DNA of 64,000 nt from Rhodococcus sp. ARC_M5 (lineage in GTDB: Bacteria > Actinomycetota > Actinomycetes > Mycobacteriales > Mycobacteriaceae): NCBI RefSeq assembly GCF_022810405.1, contig NZ_JALGQE010000004.1, forward strand, positions 124,001 through 188,000, in the 5' to 3' direction. Below are positions 1 to 7,665 of this stretch, one piece after another; within the stretch, counting starts at the first letter, position 1, and the number at the start of each line of letters is the position of its first letter. The notes below the pieces were generated by a model. It was not told the DNA's origin. It searched no databases and saw nothing but the letters and a program-made list of their open reading frames with translations. The translations under genes were made by a program, and so were the position numbers.

Positions 1-1
1 C

Positions 2-799
2 ACCGGATCACTGCTGGTGATCGGCGGCGGACTGATCGGGTGCGAGGCGGCCGCGGCAGCCCGATCGCTCGCAGCCGAGGTGACGGTGCTCGAGGCAGCG
101 TCCGCTCCGCTGAATCGAATCGCACCGGCTGCAGTGTCGCAGATGTATCGAGACTTACACGCAGACAACGGTATTGAGCTGCACACCGATGTCGCCGTGA
201 CCAGTCTGGAGACACTGTCCGACGGCACCCTTCGTGCGACCGCGCAGGACGGACGCAGTTGGTCGGCGGGCACCGTACTGGTTTCCGTGGGGTCGGTACC
301 GAACGTCGAACTCGGAGTGGACATGGGGCTCGAGGTCGGCTCCGGAATTCTGGTCGACGCAGAAATGCGCACGTCCACGCCGAACGTCTACGCCGCGGGC
401 GACGTGGCAGAGGTACCCAATCGAATCCTCGGCGGCACGTATCGCAGCGAGCATTGGAACGGTGCGGTGGATCAGGCCACCCGGGCTGCCCGCTCGATGC
501 TGGGGGTTCCGCCCGGTGATCTCGATGTCCCGTGGGGCTGGTCCACTCAGCACGGCCTCAACGTGCAGTTCGCAGGGTGGACCGGCCCCGACGACGAGTA
601 CGTGGTCGTTCGTGGCTCCATCGAGGATCGACGATTCACCGCATGCGCGCTGCGTGACGGCCGGCTCGTCGGGGCCATCGGGGTGGGTTACCCCAAGGAC
701 ATCCGGCAGATCAGATCGCTCATCGCGAGCGGAGACCGCGTCGATCGGAGTCTCCTCGGAGAAGATTGGCTGGATCAGCCGCATGCGGTCGTTCGATAG
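2..799 (+). CDS. FAD-dependent ferredoxin/rubredoxin reductase, C-terminal part (5' end outside window)
   Basis: This is the C-terminal two thirds of a pyridine-nucleotide-disulfide oxidoreductase of the ferredoxin-reductase type, which passes electrons from NAD(P)H through FAD to a ferredoxin or rubredoxin serving an oxygenase. The frame is open to the left edge and the GTG at 17 lies inside the NAD-binding glycine motif (VIGGGLIGCE), so the true start is upstream. The second FAD motif (STPNVYAAGDVAE) is present, followed by a reductase C-terminal domain from about residue 165. A TetR gene starts 10 bases downstream and is probably co-transcribed. The partner oxygenase or ferredoxin is expected to the left of the window. 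Family certain; electron partner unknown. Confidence 0.9.
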   Translation, partial: TGSLLVIGGGLIGCEAAAAARSLAAEVTVLEAASAPLNRIAPAAVSQMYRDLHADNGIELHTDVAVTSLETLSDGTLRATAQDGRSWSAGTVLVSVGSVPNVELGVDMGLEVGSGILVDAEMRTSTPNVYAAGDVAEVPNRILGGTYRSEHWNGAVDQATRAARSMLGVPPGDLDVPWGWSTQHGLNVQFAGWTGPDDEYVVVRGSIEDRRFTACALRDGRLVGAIGVGYPKDIRQIRSLIASGDRVDRSLLGEDWLDQPHAVVR

Positions 800-809
800 A
801 GTCGTGTTC

Positions 810-1430
810 ATGCCCGCAGCCGAACAGACGTCGACCCCCGGTCGATACCGTGAAGCAGCGTCGACTCTTGCGCGCGATACCGCGCTCGATGCGCTGCGCG
901 AGTTGTTGCACCAACGCAACTGGCGCAACGTGACGATGAGTCACATCGCCAAGGCTGCGGGTCTGAGCAGGCAGAGCCTGTACAACGAGTTCGGTTCGCG
1001 GCGCGGCGTCGCACAGGGCTACGCCATCAGATTGACGGACGCGTTCGTCGCGATGTGCGAAACAGCGCTGTACCAACACGAGAACGACGCGTCGGCCGCT
1101 CTGCGACAGGGTTTCTCGTCGTTCTTCCAGCTGAGCGCGCTCGACCCCCTCGTGCGATCACTGCACGGCGGCGACGCACCGGAGGATCTTCTGCGCCTGA
1201 TCACCACCGACAGCGAGGTGCTCATCGACCGCGCGGGCGAGCGGCTGTCCGGGACATTCCAGCGCGGGTGGGTGGGCGCAACCCCACGCCAGGCCGACGT
1301 CGTCAGCAAGGCCATCGTTCGATTGGCCCTGAGCTACATCCCCGAGCCGCCCGACGACATCGACGCAGCAGCCGATGATCTGGCGCTGCTGCTCACGCCG
1401 TTCATCGATTCCATCACCGCGGACAGCTGA
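810..1430 (+). CDS. TetR/AcrR family transcriptional regulator
   Basis: A 206-residue one-component repressor. The N-terminal helix-turn-helix is clear at about residues 35-60 (VTMSHIAKAAGLSRQSLYNE) and is followed by an all-helical ligand domain without recognisable specificity. The ATG at 810 was chosen because it lies just after the reductase stop at 799; the frame stays open further upstream but only inside the reductase gene. Its position suggests that it senses a substrate of the reductase-linked oxygenase and controls that operon; this is inference from neighbourhood only. It converges on the SRPBCC gene, with a repeat-rich gap between them. Confidence 0.85.
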   Translation: MPAAEQTSTPGRYREAASTLARDTALDALRELLHQRNWRNVTMSHIAKAAGLSRQSLYNEFGSRRGVAQGYAIRLTDAFVAMCETALYQHENDASAALRQGFSSFFQLSALDPLVRSLHGGDAPEDLLRLITTDSEVLIDRAGERLSGTFQRGWVGATPRQADVVSKAIVRLALSYIPEPPDDIDAAADDLALLLTPFIDSITADS

Positions 1431-1456
1431 CCTCGGCACCCGTCGTTCGCCCTCGC

Positions 1457-1542
1457 CTCCCGTACCCACTGACCTCGCGTACCCCGCTGACCTCCCGTAC
1501 CCACTGACCCCGCGCACCCACTGACCCCGCGCACCCGCTGAC
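1457..1542. repeat. Minisatellite, five tandem 17/18-bp units
   Basis: Five head-to-tail units of the form CTCCCGTACCCACTGAC run without interruption. Units 1, 3, 4 and 5 are 17 bp; unit 2 carries one extra base. Variation is confined to a few positions (TA/CA and A/G). The array lies between the 3' ends of two convergent genes, so it is probably non-coding. A reading frame crosses it on the minus strand but only because of the repetitive composition. Confidence 0.85.
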
Positions 1543-1545
1543 CTC

Positions 1546-1565
1546 GCAAACGCGCGCGCGTTTGC
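1546..1565. repeat. Perfect 20-bp palindrome next to the minisatellite
   Basis: GCAAACGCGCGCGCGTTTGC reads identically on both strands and follows the last tandem unit by three bases. Its right half recurs at 1612-1625 (GCGCGCGCGTTTGC), 60 bases further on. It may act as a bidirectional transcription stop between the TetR and SRPBCC genes or be a protein-binding site. There is no T-run after it. Confidence 0.7.
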
Positions 1566-1642
1566 TGGATGCGAGCGAAATCGGTAGCGAACCCGAACGC
1601 GTCTGACGAATGCGCGCGCGTTTGCGATCCCTTGCTTCAAGG

Positions 1643-2110
1643 TCAGCCCTCGGACTCCACGATTCGTTTGATTGCCGCCAGGGTCCGCGGGATGCCATCA
1701 AGTGCCGCCTGGCTGCGAGTGTCGATTTCCTGCTGCGCGTCGTCGCCGAACTTGCGGTGGAAGTAAGCGATGCCGTCGGGAAGGAAGTTCCAGTTCTCGG
1801 TCAGGCGTGTGCCACCGTCCACCGACTCGAGGGTGTAGCCCCAGCGTACGAAGTTGTCGCCCACCACCCAGGCGAATTCACGACCGGGCTCGGCTGCTGC
1901 CACTGTGGAGACCGTTTCCCACGTACGCCCCGGCACCACGTTGCGGCCGGTGAACGTCGATCCCACGCCACCGCCATCGGGTTCGTTCCACCAGCACTCC
2001 TGGCAGATCGGGCTCCATTCGCCTGTTCGGGTGATGTCGGAGACAACGGCGTACACGTCGTCGGCAGACGCAGCGACGACGACGGATTCGGAGAACTCGA
2101 GTGCAGTCAT
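1643..2110 (-). CDS. SRPBCC (START-like) domain protein
   Basis: A 155-residue single-domain protein of the polyketide cyclase/START-like fold, a family that binds hydrophobic ligands in a deep cavity. It begins with the usual strand (FSESVVVAASADDVYAVVSD) and has the family's tryptophan (GEWSP) and a C-terminal helix. The ATG at 2110 (MTALEF) is preferred to an upstream in-frame start because the family begins there and a purine-rich GGTGAG lies just before it. No ligand can be inferred. It is divergent from the clpP pair. Confidence 0.85.
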   Translation of the reverse strand: MTALEFSESVVVAASADDVYAVVSDITRTGEWSPICQECWWNEPDGGGVGSTFTGRNVVPGRTWETVSTVAAAEPGREFAWVVGDNFVRWGYTLESVDGGTRLTENWNFLPDGIAYFHRKFGDDAQQEIDTRSQAALDGIPRTLAAIKRIVESEG

Positions 2111-2209
2111 CTCACCATTGTCCCTCTGCACCCAACGAAGCTGTGAGCAGACTCGCTGCCCACAGCAGAACAATTGGCGTGCAACAGGATTGGCACTCAG
2201 ACTCGAACC

Positions 2210-2818
2210 ATGAGCGAATCACCCCGAATGTTTCCGCCCGAACTCCGCAACCAACTCCTGCGGCACCGAGTTCTGGTGCTCGACGGCGCACTCGACGACG
2301 ACAACGGCACCGTCCTCACCACTCACCTGCTGACTTTGGCGGCAGAGAATTCCTCCGCCGACATCGCCCTGTGGATCCACTCCCCGGGCGGATCGGTACC
2401 CGCCATGCTCGCCATCCGCGATGTGATGAAACTCGTCCCCTGCGACGTCTCGACGCTGGCGCTCGGATTGGCCTGCAGCGCTGGTCAATTCCTACTGTCG
2501 TCCGGCGCACGTGGAAAGCGCTACGCGCTGCCGCATTCACGGATCCTGATGCACCAGGGCTCGTCGGGCATCGGTGGATCGGCTGTCGAAGTGGAGGTGC
2601 AGGCCAACGATCTGCGGCATACCCGAGATACGGTGCTCGGTCTCATCGCCGACGACACAGGACAGACACGGGAGCAGATCTTCGACGACTCCTTGCACGA
2701 TCGCTGGTTCACCGCGCAGGCCGCCCGCGACTACGGGTTCGTCGACGCCATCGTCGATTCGTTCGATCAGGTCATGCCCGCGAGACGGGTGTCGTTCGGA
2801 ATGGAGTTGGCACGATGA
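2210..2818 (+). CDS. ClpP-family serine protease subunit, catalytic triad intact
   Basis: A 202-residue ClpP paralogue. Aligned by eye with E. coli ClpP, the nucleophile serine is present in GLACSAGQFLL (in place of GQAASMGAFLL), the histidine in SRILMHQ, and the aspartate in the IFDDSLHDRWF segment. ClpP subunits form two stacked heptameric rings that degrade proteins delivered by ClpX or ClpC. The ATG at 2210 (MSESPRM) was chosen because it is the first ATG at the expected distance from the core. The stop overlaps the start of the next clpP-like gene (ATGA), so the two subunits are probably made together. The arrangement resembles the accessory clpP3-clpP4 pair of Streptomyces rather than housekeeping clpP1-clpP2. 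Confidence 0.9.
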   Translation: MSESPRMFPPELRNQLLRHRVLVLDGALDDDNGTVLTTHLLTLAAENSSADIALWIHSPGGSVPAMLAIRDVMKLVPCDVSTLALGLACSAGQFLLSSGARGKRYALPHSRILMHQGSSGIGGSAVEVEVQANDLRHTRDTVLGLIADDTGQTREQIFDDSLHDRWFTAQAARDYGFVDAIVDSFDQVMPARRVSFGMELAR

Positions 2819-3441
2819 GCACGTACACGATCCCCAATGTCATCACCCGAGATTCGCGCGGCGAACGCGTCGTCGACGTCTATTCGCACTTGCTCAGTGA
2901 GCGCATCGTCTACCTCGGGACCGGGATAGACGCCGGTGTGGCGAATGCAATGATCGCGCAGTTGTTGCACCTCGAGGCCGACTCCCCCGACCAGGAGATT
3001 TCGATGTACATCAACTGCGAGGGCGGAGACACGGCCGCCATGTTGGCCGTGTACGACACCATGCAGTTCATCGGATCACCCGTCGCCACAACATGTGTGG
3101 GCCAAGCCGTAGCAGCGGGTGCGGTACTGCTCGCGGCGGGTGCACCGGGGCGACGCTCGGCACTGACCCACAGCAGGGTGGTGTTGCATCAGCCTGCGGC
3201 GCAGGGACGCGGGACCATCCCCGATCTGATTCTGGCTGCCGATGAGGTCGTGCGAGTCCGGTCCGAGATGGAAGCGATTCTCGCGAAGCACACAGGACGC
3301 GACGCGGCGAGGCTTCGGCACGACACCGACCGGGACCTGGTGCTTACGGCCACCGCCGCCCGCGAGTACGGCGTCGTCGACCAGGTTCTCGAGGGACGTC
3401 AGGCAGCCATCAACGTCGCGTCGCCTCGCGACAGGTCGTGA
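2815..3441 (+). CDS. ClpP-like subunit lacking the catalytic serine (ClpR-like)
   Basis: A 208-residue ClpP homologue, translationally coupled to the preceding clpP. The core is well conserved (YINCEGGDTAAMLAVYDTMQ, SRVVLHQPAAQGRG, RHDTDRDLVLT), so the histidine and the aspartate are kept. The nucleophile position, however, reads VGQAVAAGAVLL, with alanine where the GQAASMG motif has serine. It should therefore be proteolytically inactive and act as a structural or regulatory subunit of a mixed ring with the active partner, by analogy with ClpR of cyanobacteria and plastids. Its 3' end overlaps the convergent XRE gene by 43 bases. Sequencing error is unlikely to explain the motif, because two neighbouring residues also differ. 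Confidence 0.88.
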   Translation: MSTYTIPNVITRDSRGERVVDVYSHLLSERIVYLGTGIDAGVANAMIAQLLHLEADSPDQEISMYINCEGGDTAAMLAVYDTMQFIGSPVATTCVGQAVAAGAVLLAAGAPGRRSALTHSRVVLHQPAAQGRGTIPDLILAADEVVRVRSEMEAILAKHTGRDAARLRHDTDRDLVLTATAAREYGVVDQVLEGRQAAINVASPRDRS

Positions 3442-3701
3442 TGCGCCAGGCCTGAGATGTCCGCCATCGATGTGCCCAGCGCACCGACAACGGCCGCGAG
3501 GATTTCGCTCGACGGATCCTTGCGGCCGCGTTCGAGCTCCGACAAGTACTGCGGCGCAATGCCTGCGCGCGCAGCGGTGTCGGCCAGAGTGTCGCCGCGG
3601 GCGTGCCGGCGCTCGCGCAATCGTCGGCCGACTACCTCTCGCCACAGCGGTTCCACCGTGCGCGGCGTTCGACGCTCATCCATTCGTATGACCTCGCCCA
3701 T
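3399..3701 (-). CDS. XRE-family regulator, ClgR/PopR-like
   Basis: A 100-residue protein with one Cro/C1-type helix-turn-helix at about residues 29-80 (TLADTAARAGIAPQYLSELERGRKDPSSEIL), close in layout to actinobacterial ClgR, the activator of clp genes. It runs convergent to the serine-less clpP and overlaps it. The neighbourhood suggests that it controls the clpP pair, as PopR does for clpP3-clpP4 in Streptomyces. The start is either 3701 or the ATG at 3683; a GGGCGAGG lies upstream of the latter. The short tail after the HTH lacks any obvious degron. Confidence 0.8.
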   Translation of the reverse strand: MGEVIRMDERRTPRTVEPLWREVVGRRLRERRHARGDTLADTAARAGIAPQYLSELERGRKDPSSEILAAVVGALGTSMADISGLAHHDLSRGDATLMAA

Positions 3702-3746
3702 GATCGGAGCCTAAGCCTCGATTTCGTGACGGGTCGGCGATTCTGC

Positions 3747-4184
3747 TCAGAGCAGAGAACCTGGCCTGACGAACGTCTTCGCAAAGTGCTTCTGCCGCGG
3801 GGTCTCCATAGCCCGGTGTGAGTAGTTGCGCCGAACGTAGTCGACGGCGGCACTGCCGGGCATACCGTCGAGCGCCACGAGACACGCCAGCGCTGTGCCA
3901 GTACGTCCCACACCGCCGGTACACGCGATCTCGACCCGCTCGGTTGCGCAGCGACGCAGTGCTTCTCGTAGTACGGTCCCGAGTTCTTCCGAGTCGGACG
4001 GGAGCCAGAAGTCGGGCCATCGAACCCATCGGCTGTCCCAGTCGAAGTCGCCGGGATCCTTGCCCTGCAGGTAGACCCCGAAGTCCGGCAGTGGGCCGTC
4101 CGGCATCGAACCACGCAAGCCGCGTCCCCGAACTACGCTGCCCGACGGCAACTGCAGCACGCCCGGGTTGTGTCGATCCCACAT
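3747..4184 (-). CDS. Protein-tyrosine-phosphatase-like protein
   Basis: A 145-residue cysteine phosphatase fold. The P-loop reads ACTGGVGRTGTA at about residues 88-99, which keeps the nucleophilic cysteine, the phosphate-binding arginine and the following threonine, but has alanine in place of the histidine usually found before the cysteine. A WPD-like loop (WPDFWLPSD) is present at about residues 56-64 and could supply the general acid. The gene has a strong ribosome site (GGAAGGAGGAG) before the ATG at 4184. No signal peptide, so probably cytoplasmic. Substrate unknown. Confidence 0.82.
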   Translation of the reverse strand: MWDRHNPGVLQLPSGSVVRGRGLRGSMPDGPLPDFGVYLQGKDPGDFDWDSRWVRWPDFWLPSDSEELGTVLREALRRCATERVEIACTGGVGRTGTALACLVALDGMPGSAAVDYVRRNYSHRAMETPRQKHFAKTFVRPGSLL

Positions 4185-4333
4185 AAGGCTCCTCCTTCCC
4201 CTGCGTCGACTTCTGGAAGTAACGATGCTGCGGTATCGTTCGCTTCACCAACCCGAAGCACTCACCGGCCCGCCTCCGATATGGCGTACATGATGACAAT
4301 TCTGCACGAGAGGGCAATGCCCCCGTTCGTCCG

Positions 4334-4690
4334 ATGAACCCCCACAGGCCGCGCAAGGCGCGGACCGATGGTTGGGCACTCCACTATCTGGCGCAGTGGC
4401 GGCGGCGAGTCGAGTATCTCGAAGATCGCGTCAACCGAAAACACAGAGCGGTGTTCGAGAATCGGGTGCCGATCTTGGCCGGGTTCACGGGATGTCCCGC
4501 ATGCGACGGCCACTTCTCCGGCGACGGACCGCGCGATGCATTGGAACGACTCATGCGCCGCGATGGGCGTCGTGCCCACCGATTACGCGTCGCGGTGACT
4601 CGATTGGATCAGCGGTATCGTGACGTGACAGTCGAGATCGATCGGTCCAGGTCGATGCCGTGGTGGGAGCGCCGAGCACCGTGGGTGTGA
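4334..4690 (+). CDS. Hypothetical protein with CxxC
   Basis: A 118-residue basic, tryptophan-rich protein of unknown family. It has a CPAC pair (GFTGCPACDGHFS) at about residues 54-57 that could bind a metal, surrounded by charged, probably helical segments (RDALERLMRRDGRRAHRLR). Composition favours real coding over chance, and the frame ends exactly against the convergent methyltransferase gene (stops adjacent). No strong ribosome site was seen, so the start is uncertain. Confidence 0.55.
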   Translation: MNPHRPRKARTDGWALHYLAQWRRRVEYLEDRVNRKHRAVFENRVPILAGFTGCPACDGHFSGDGPRDALERLMRRDGRRAHRLRVAVTRLDQRYRDVTVEIDRSRSMPWWERRAPWV

Positions 4691-5368
4691 CTACCGCGGC
4701 GGCTTCGTCCACTCGATGGTGTGTCGAAACCCTATGCGGTGTCGCATCTTCGCGCCCGGTAGCCGCTTTTCGACGATGTCTCGGATTTCGTCGAAGCTCA
4801 ACACTGGCTCTTCGACCGGGAACGGTGTCGATGCTGTCGCTGGGCTCGGCCACGGGCGGTGAATGAATCCGATCAATGGGTTGGTCACGATGGAGACCGA
4901 ATCCCACAGGAGATCTCGTACGCTTCGGGGTGGCGCAAGCCCGACGATGAGCGCCCGACCGCCCGGCGCAAGAATTCGCCCGACATGATGCACGGCATCG
5001 TCGACATCGAGGTGATGCAGGACGGCGACCATCGTCACGAGATCGATCGAATCGTCTGCCCAGGAATCGAGTTGGCGATCTGTGATCGACACATTGTGTG
5101 CATCGGCGGAGGTGATCGCAGCGATTCGGCGCATCTCCGAATCGGAGTCTGCCCCGGCGACCTGATCGAAGTGTGGAGCCAACGCACGCACCAGACCACC
5201 TCGACCACAGCCCATGTCGACCGCACGGCCACGCCGGTCCGGCAGATTCGCCAGAATCCAGCTGTGAAAGTAGTCGTTGTGACTCCACGGGTGTCGCTCG
5301 TTCAGCTCCCGAACCCACTGGGCACCTCTGCCTCCGATAAGGGACGTCCCCATTCGTCTCAGCACCAC
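4691..5368 (-). CDS. Class I SAM-dependent methyltransferase
   Basis: A 225-residue Rossmann-fold methyltransferase. The SAM-binding motif I is VDMGCGRGGL at about residues 50-59, with the acidic ribose contact in GADSDSEM and motif IV in DLVTMVAVLHHLD. The start may be 5368 or the ATG at 5353 (MGTSLIGG). It lies 25 bases downstream of an SRPBCC gene on the same strand, and the two are probably one operon. Substrate cannot be read from the sequence. Confidence 0.85.
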   Translation of the reverse strand: MVLRRMGTSLIGGRGAQWVRELNERHPWSHNDYFHSWILANLPDRRGRAVDMGCGRGGLVRALAPHFDQVAGADSDSEMRRIAAITSADAHNVSITDRQLDSWADDSIDLVTMVAVLHHLDVDDAVHHVGRILAPGGRALIVGLAPPRSVRDLLWDSVSIVTNPLIGFIHRPWPSPATASTPFPVEEPVLSFDEIRDIVEKRLPGAKMRHRIGFRHTIEWTKPPR

Positions 5369-5393
5369 GGGCCCCAGTATCCACTCGGCGTGG

Positions 5394-5804
5394 TCACTGA
5401 GCTTCCAACAACTCTTTGAGTCGTCTCAGATCTTCGGCGACCATGTCGAGATCGCGCTCGAATTCGTCGTCGCTGAGTTCGATCTGGCGGACCGTGAACA
5501 GAATCTCCGCCCCATTCGGATGACTCAGCACCCGTACAGGATTGTTCACTACGGTCCCTGAAGGCAACGTGACGTCATGATCGAGGACGCCGAGGTCGTT
5601 GTGAGGCACGAAACGGACTGTCACCTGCCCCATCGGCGATTCAGCGAGAAGTCGATCTCCGTCGACGGTCACTGCGCTGTTGGCCAATCCTGCTGCCCAC
5701 CTGGGTAAGTTCGCGGGATCCGCCGCGAACTCGTACACCTCGTCGGGTGTGCACCCGATTACTTGGCTCACATGCCGACTTGCCACCACGAGTTCTCGAT
5801 TCAT
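5394..5804 (-). CDS. SRPBCC family protein
   Basis: A 136-residue START-like/polyketide-cyclase fold protein (HVSQVIGCTPDEVYEFAADP; PRWAAGLANS). The ATG at 5804 is preferred to the GTG at 5810 because an AGGG ribosome site is eight bases before it. It is upstream of the methyltransferase on the same strand, probably as one transcript, and divergent from a TetR gene whose operators lie 70-115 bases away, so the TetR protein may control both directions. Ligand unknown. Confidence 0.82.
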   Translation of the reverse strand: MNRELVVASRHVSQVIGCTPDEVYEFAADPANLPRWAAGLANSAVTVDGDRLLAESPMGQVTVRFVPHNDLGVLDHDVTLPSGTVVNNPVRVLSHPNGAEILFTVRQIELSDDEFERDLDMVAEDLRRLKELLEAQ

Positions 5805-5872
5805 AACCACGACCCTACGTAGGACGGGCCACGGCGTCTCAGATCTCCCAACGCGCAGGTATCGAACACCAC

Positions 5873-5920
5873 TTGAACATGTTCAACAGAGGGTCTACCG
5901 TCAATTTTGAACACGTTCAG
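5873..5920. promoter_or_regulatory. Two TTGAAC palindromes, probable TetR operators
   Basis: TTGAACATGTTCAA at 5873-5886 is a perfect 14-bp palindrome. TTGAACACGTTCAG at 5907-5920 is the same site with two changes. Their centres are 34 bp apart, close to three helical turns, and the second ends 15 bases before the TetR start codon. This is the layout expected for autorepression of the downstream TetR-epimerase operon. Confidence 0.75.
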
Positions 5921-5935
5921 AAACGAGGCGAATCG

Positions 5936-6607
5936 ATGGCACGCACGTCCGACACGCGAGGCAAGGTGGTCGAGGTAGCCCTACGCCTCTTTCGCGACGA
6001 AGGGTTTCAAGCGACCACCATGCGTCGCATTGCCGACGAAGCAGGCGTCTCACTCGGGAATGCGTACTACTACTTCGCCGGCAAGGACGAACTGGTCAGC
6101 GAGTTGTACGTGGTGATCCAGCGAGACCATCGCGAGCGCGCCCTCGACGTTCTCGTCGACGGCGCGTCGCTCTCCGACAACCTCGCTGCCGTCCTGCATT
6201 CCGGTCTGGACGTGATGGAGCCGTATCACGCCTTCGGCGGCTCCTTCTTGCACTTGGCACTGCCGACGAGCACGAGCTCCAGCCCGTTCTCGGAGGAGTC
6301 CTCCGACGCCAGGTCCATGGCCATCGACCTCATGCGAACCACCTTGGAGGCGTCGAAACAGAAGGTCCCGGCACCACTGAAAGACGCTCTTCCCCAACTA
6401 CTCTGGATGCTCTACATGGGAGTCACCCTTCATTGGGTCACCGATTCCTCGGACAACCAGAGACGAACCCGCACCTTGGTCGACGGGCTCGTACCCGTCG
6501 CAGCCAAAGCAGTGCGCCTCGCACGCCTCCCGGTGGCACGGGGGTTGGTCACCGACGTGGCCGGCCTGCTGAAACGAGTGACATCCCCAGAAGGGCTCGA
6601 ACAATGA
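5936..6607 (+). CDS. TetR family regulator of the epimerase operon
   Basis: A 223-residue TetR protein. The helix-turn-helix (TTMRRIADEAGVSLGNAYYY) lies at about residues 28-47 and is of the canonical type. The ATG at 5936 is preceded by GAGGCGA at a proper distance; the frame is open further upstream but crosses the operator palindromes. The stop overlaps the ATG of the next gene (ATGA), so regulator and epimerase are co-translated. Two palindromes directly upstream suggest autoregulation. Inducer unknown. Confidence 0.87.
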   Translation: MARTSDTRGKVVEVALRLFRDEGFQATTMRRIADEAGVSLGNAYYYFAGKDELVSELYVVIQRDHRERALDVLVDGASLSDNLAAVLHSGLDVMEPYHAFGGSFLHLALPTSTSSSPFSEESSDARSMAIDLMRTTLEASKQKVPAPLKDALPQLLWMLYMGVTLHWVTDSSDNQRRTRTLVDGLVPVAAKAVRLARLPVARGLVTDVAGLLKRVTSPEGLEQ

Positions 6608-7536
6608 GTGATTCACCCTCGACCGTCGTCCTGTGCGGCGCCTCCGGCTACATCGGCGGGTACCTACGTCGGCACTACCGAGAACGCGATATTCAGGTCA
6701 GGACCATTGGTCGCGGATCGTCCAGCGACGCAACGTGGTCCGACCACCGCAGTGTCGTCGAGGTTCTCGACGGGTCCGATGTCGTCGTCAACCTGGCCGG
6801 TCGCTCGGTGAGCTGTCGCTACAACAAGAAGAACGCGGACGAGATCATGTCGTCGCGAATTCAGACGACGGCCCAACTCGGCCGCGCCATTGCCGACGTA
6901 GAGAACACACCTCGATTGTGGGTCAACGCCAGCACCGGCACCATCTATCGCGACTCGCGCGACAGGCCGATGGACGAACGATCCGGCGACATGGGATCGG
7001 GATTATCGGTCGAGGTGGCTCGCGCCTGGGAACGCGAGTTGTTCGACGCCGATGTAGCGATCCGCAAGGTGGCGCTTCGCATGTCGATCGTCTTGGGCGC
7101 AGGCGGCGGGGCCATCAATCCGATCATCGATCTGGCCAGAGTGGGGCTCGGCGGCACGATGGGCGACGGCGGCCAGATCTTCAGTTGGGTGCACGTCGCC
7201 GATGTCGCACGCGTCCTCGATCACCTCTACGACAACACCGATCTCTCCGGCCCGGTCAACGTTGCTACTCCGTTCCCCGTCACCAACGAGGAGATGATGC
7301 AGCAGGTCAGAAGTACCCTGGGCCGCAATCACGGTCTACCGACACCTGCGTGGCTACTCCAGTTCGGTGCACGGGTGATCCGGACGGAGGCCGAACTGGT
7401 TCTGAAGAGTCGCTGGGTCGACCCGAAAGTGCTGATAGACAGCGGTTTCGAGTTCCACTATCCGAAGCTGAACAGTGCACTGGCAAACGTCGCATCCGAG
7501 ACACCACGAGGATTGCTCCCTGTCGCCCTGGGATGA
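6604..7536 (+). CDS. TIGR01777-type NAD-dependent epimerase
   Basis: A 310-residue short-chain (extended) dehydrogenase of the family of E. coli YfcH and plant SulA-like proteins. The N-terminal dinucleotide motif is GASGYIGGYL. Downstream are VVNLAGRSV, the WVNAST segment and IFSWVHVADV, all typical of the family, with the DUF1731-type tail at about residues 255-300 (TPAWLLQFGARV). It is translationally coupled to the TetR gene. The enzymatic role of this family is not established, so no substrate is offered. Confidence 0.87.
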   Translation: MSDSPSTVVLCGASGYIGGYLRRHYRERDIQVRTIGRGSSSDATWSDHRSVVEVLDGSDVVVNLAGRSVSCRYNKKNADEIMSSRIQTTAQLGRAIADVENTPRLWVNASTGTIYRDSRDRPMDERSGDMGSGLSVEVARAWERELFDADVAIRKVALRMSIVLGAGGGAINPIIDLARVGLGGTMGDGGQIFSWVHVADVARVLDHLYDNTDLSGPVNVATPFPVTNEEMMQQVRSTLGRNHGLPTPAWLLQFGARVIRTEAELVLKSRWVDPKVLIDSGFEFHYPKLNSALANVASETPRGLLPVALG

Positions 7537-7665
7537 CGACCGCGCGCGGAAACGACCGGAACCAGGACGTGCCCTACTACATCACCTGGCCTGCAACTGA
7601 ACCGAGGTTGCCGCCGTGCATCGGCAACTGCATGCTGCGTTCGCTCTACTGGATTGCCCGACGCG

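Noticed and set aside
1414..1701. Open frame on the minus strand with repeated GQWVRE/VSGYG peptides
   Set aside because: It arises only from translating the 17-bp minisatellite; no ribosome site and no family match.
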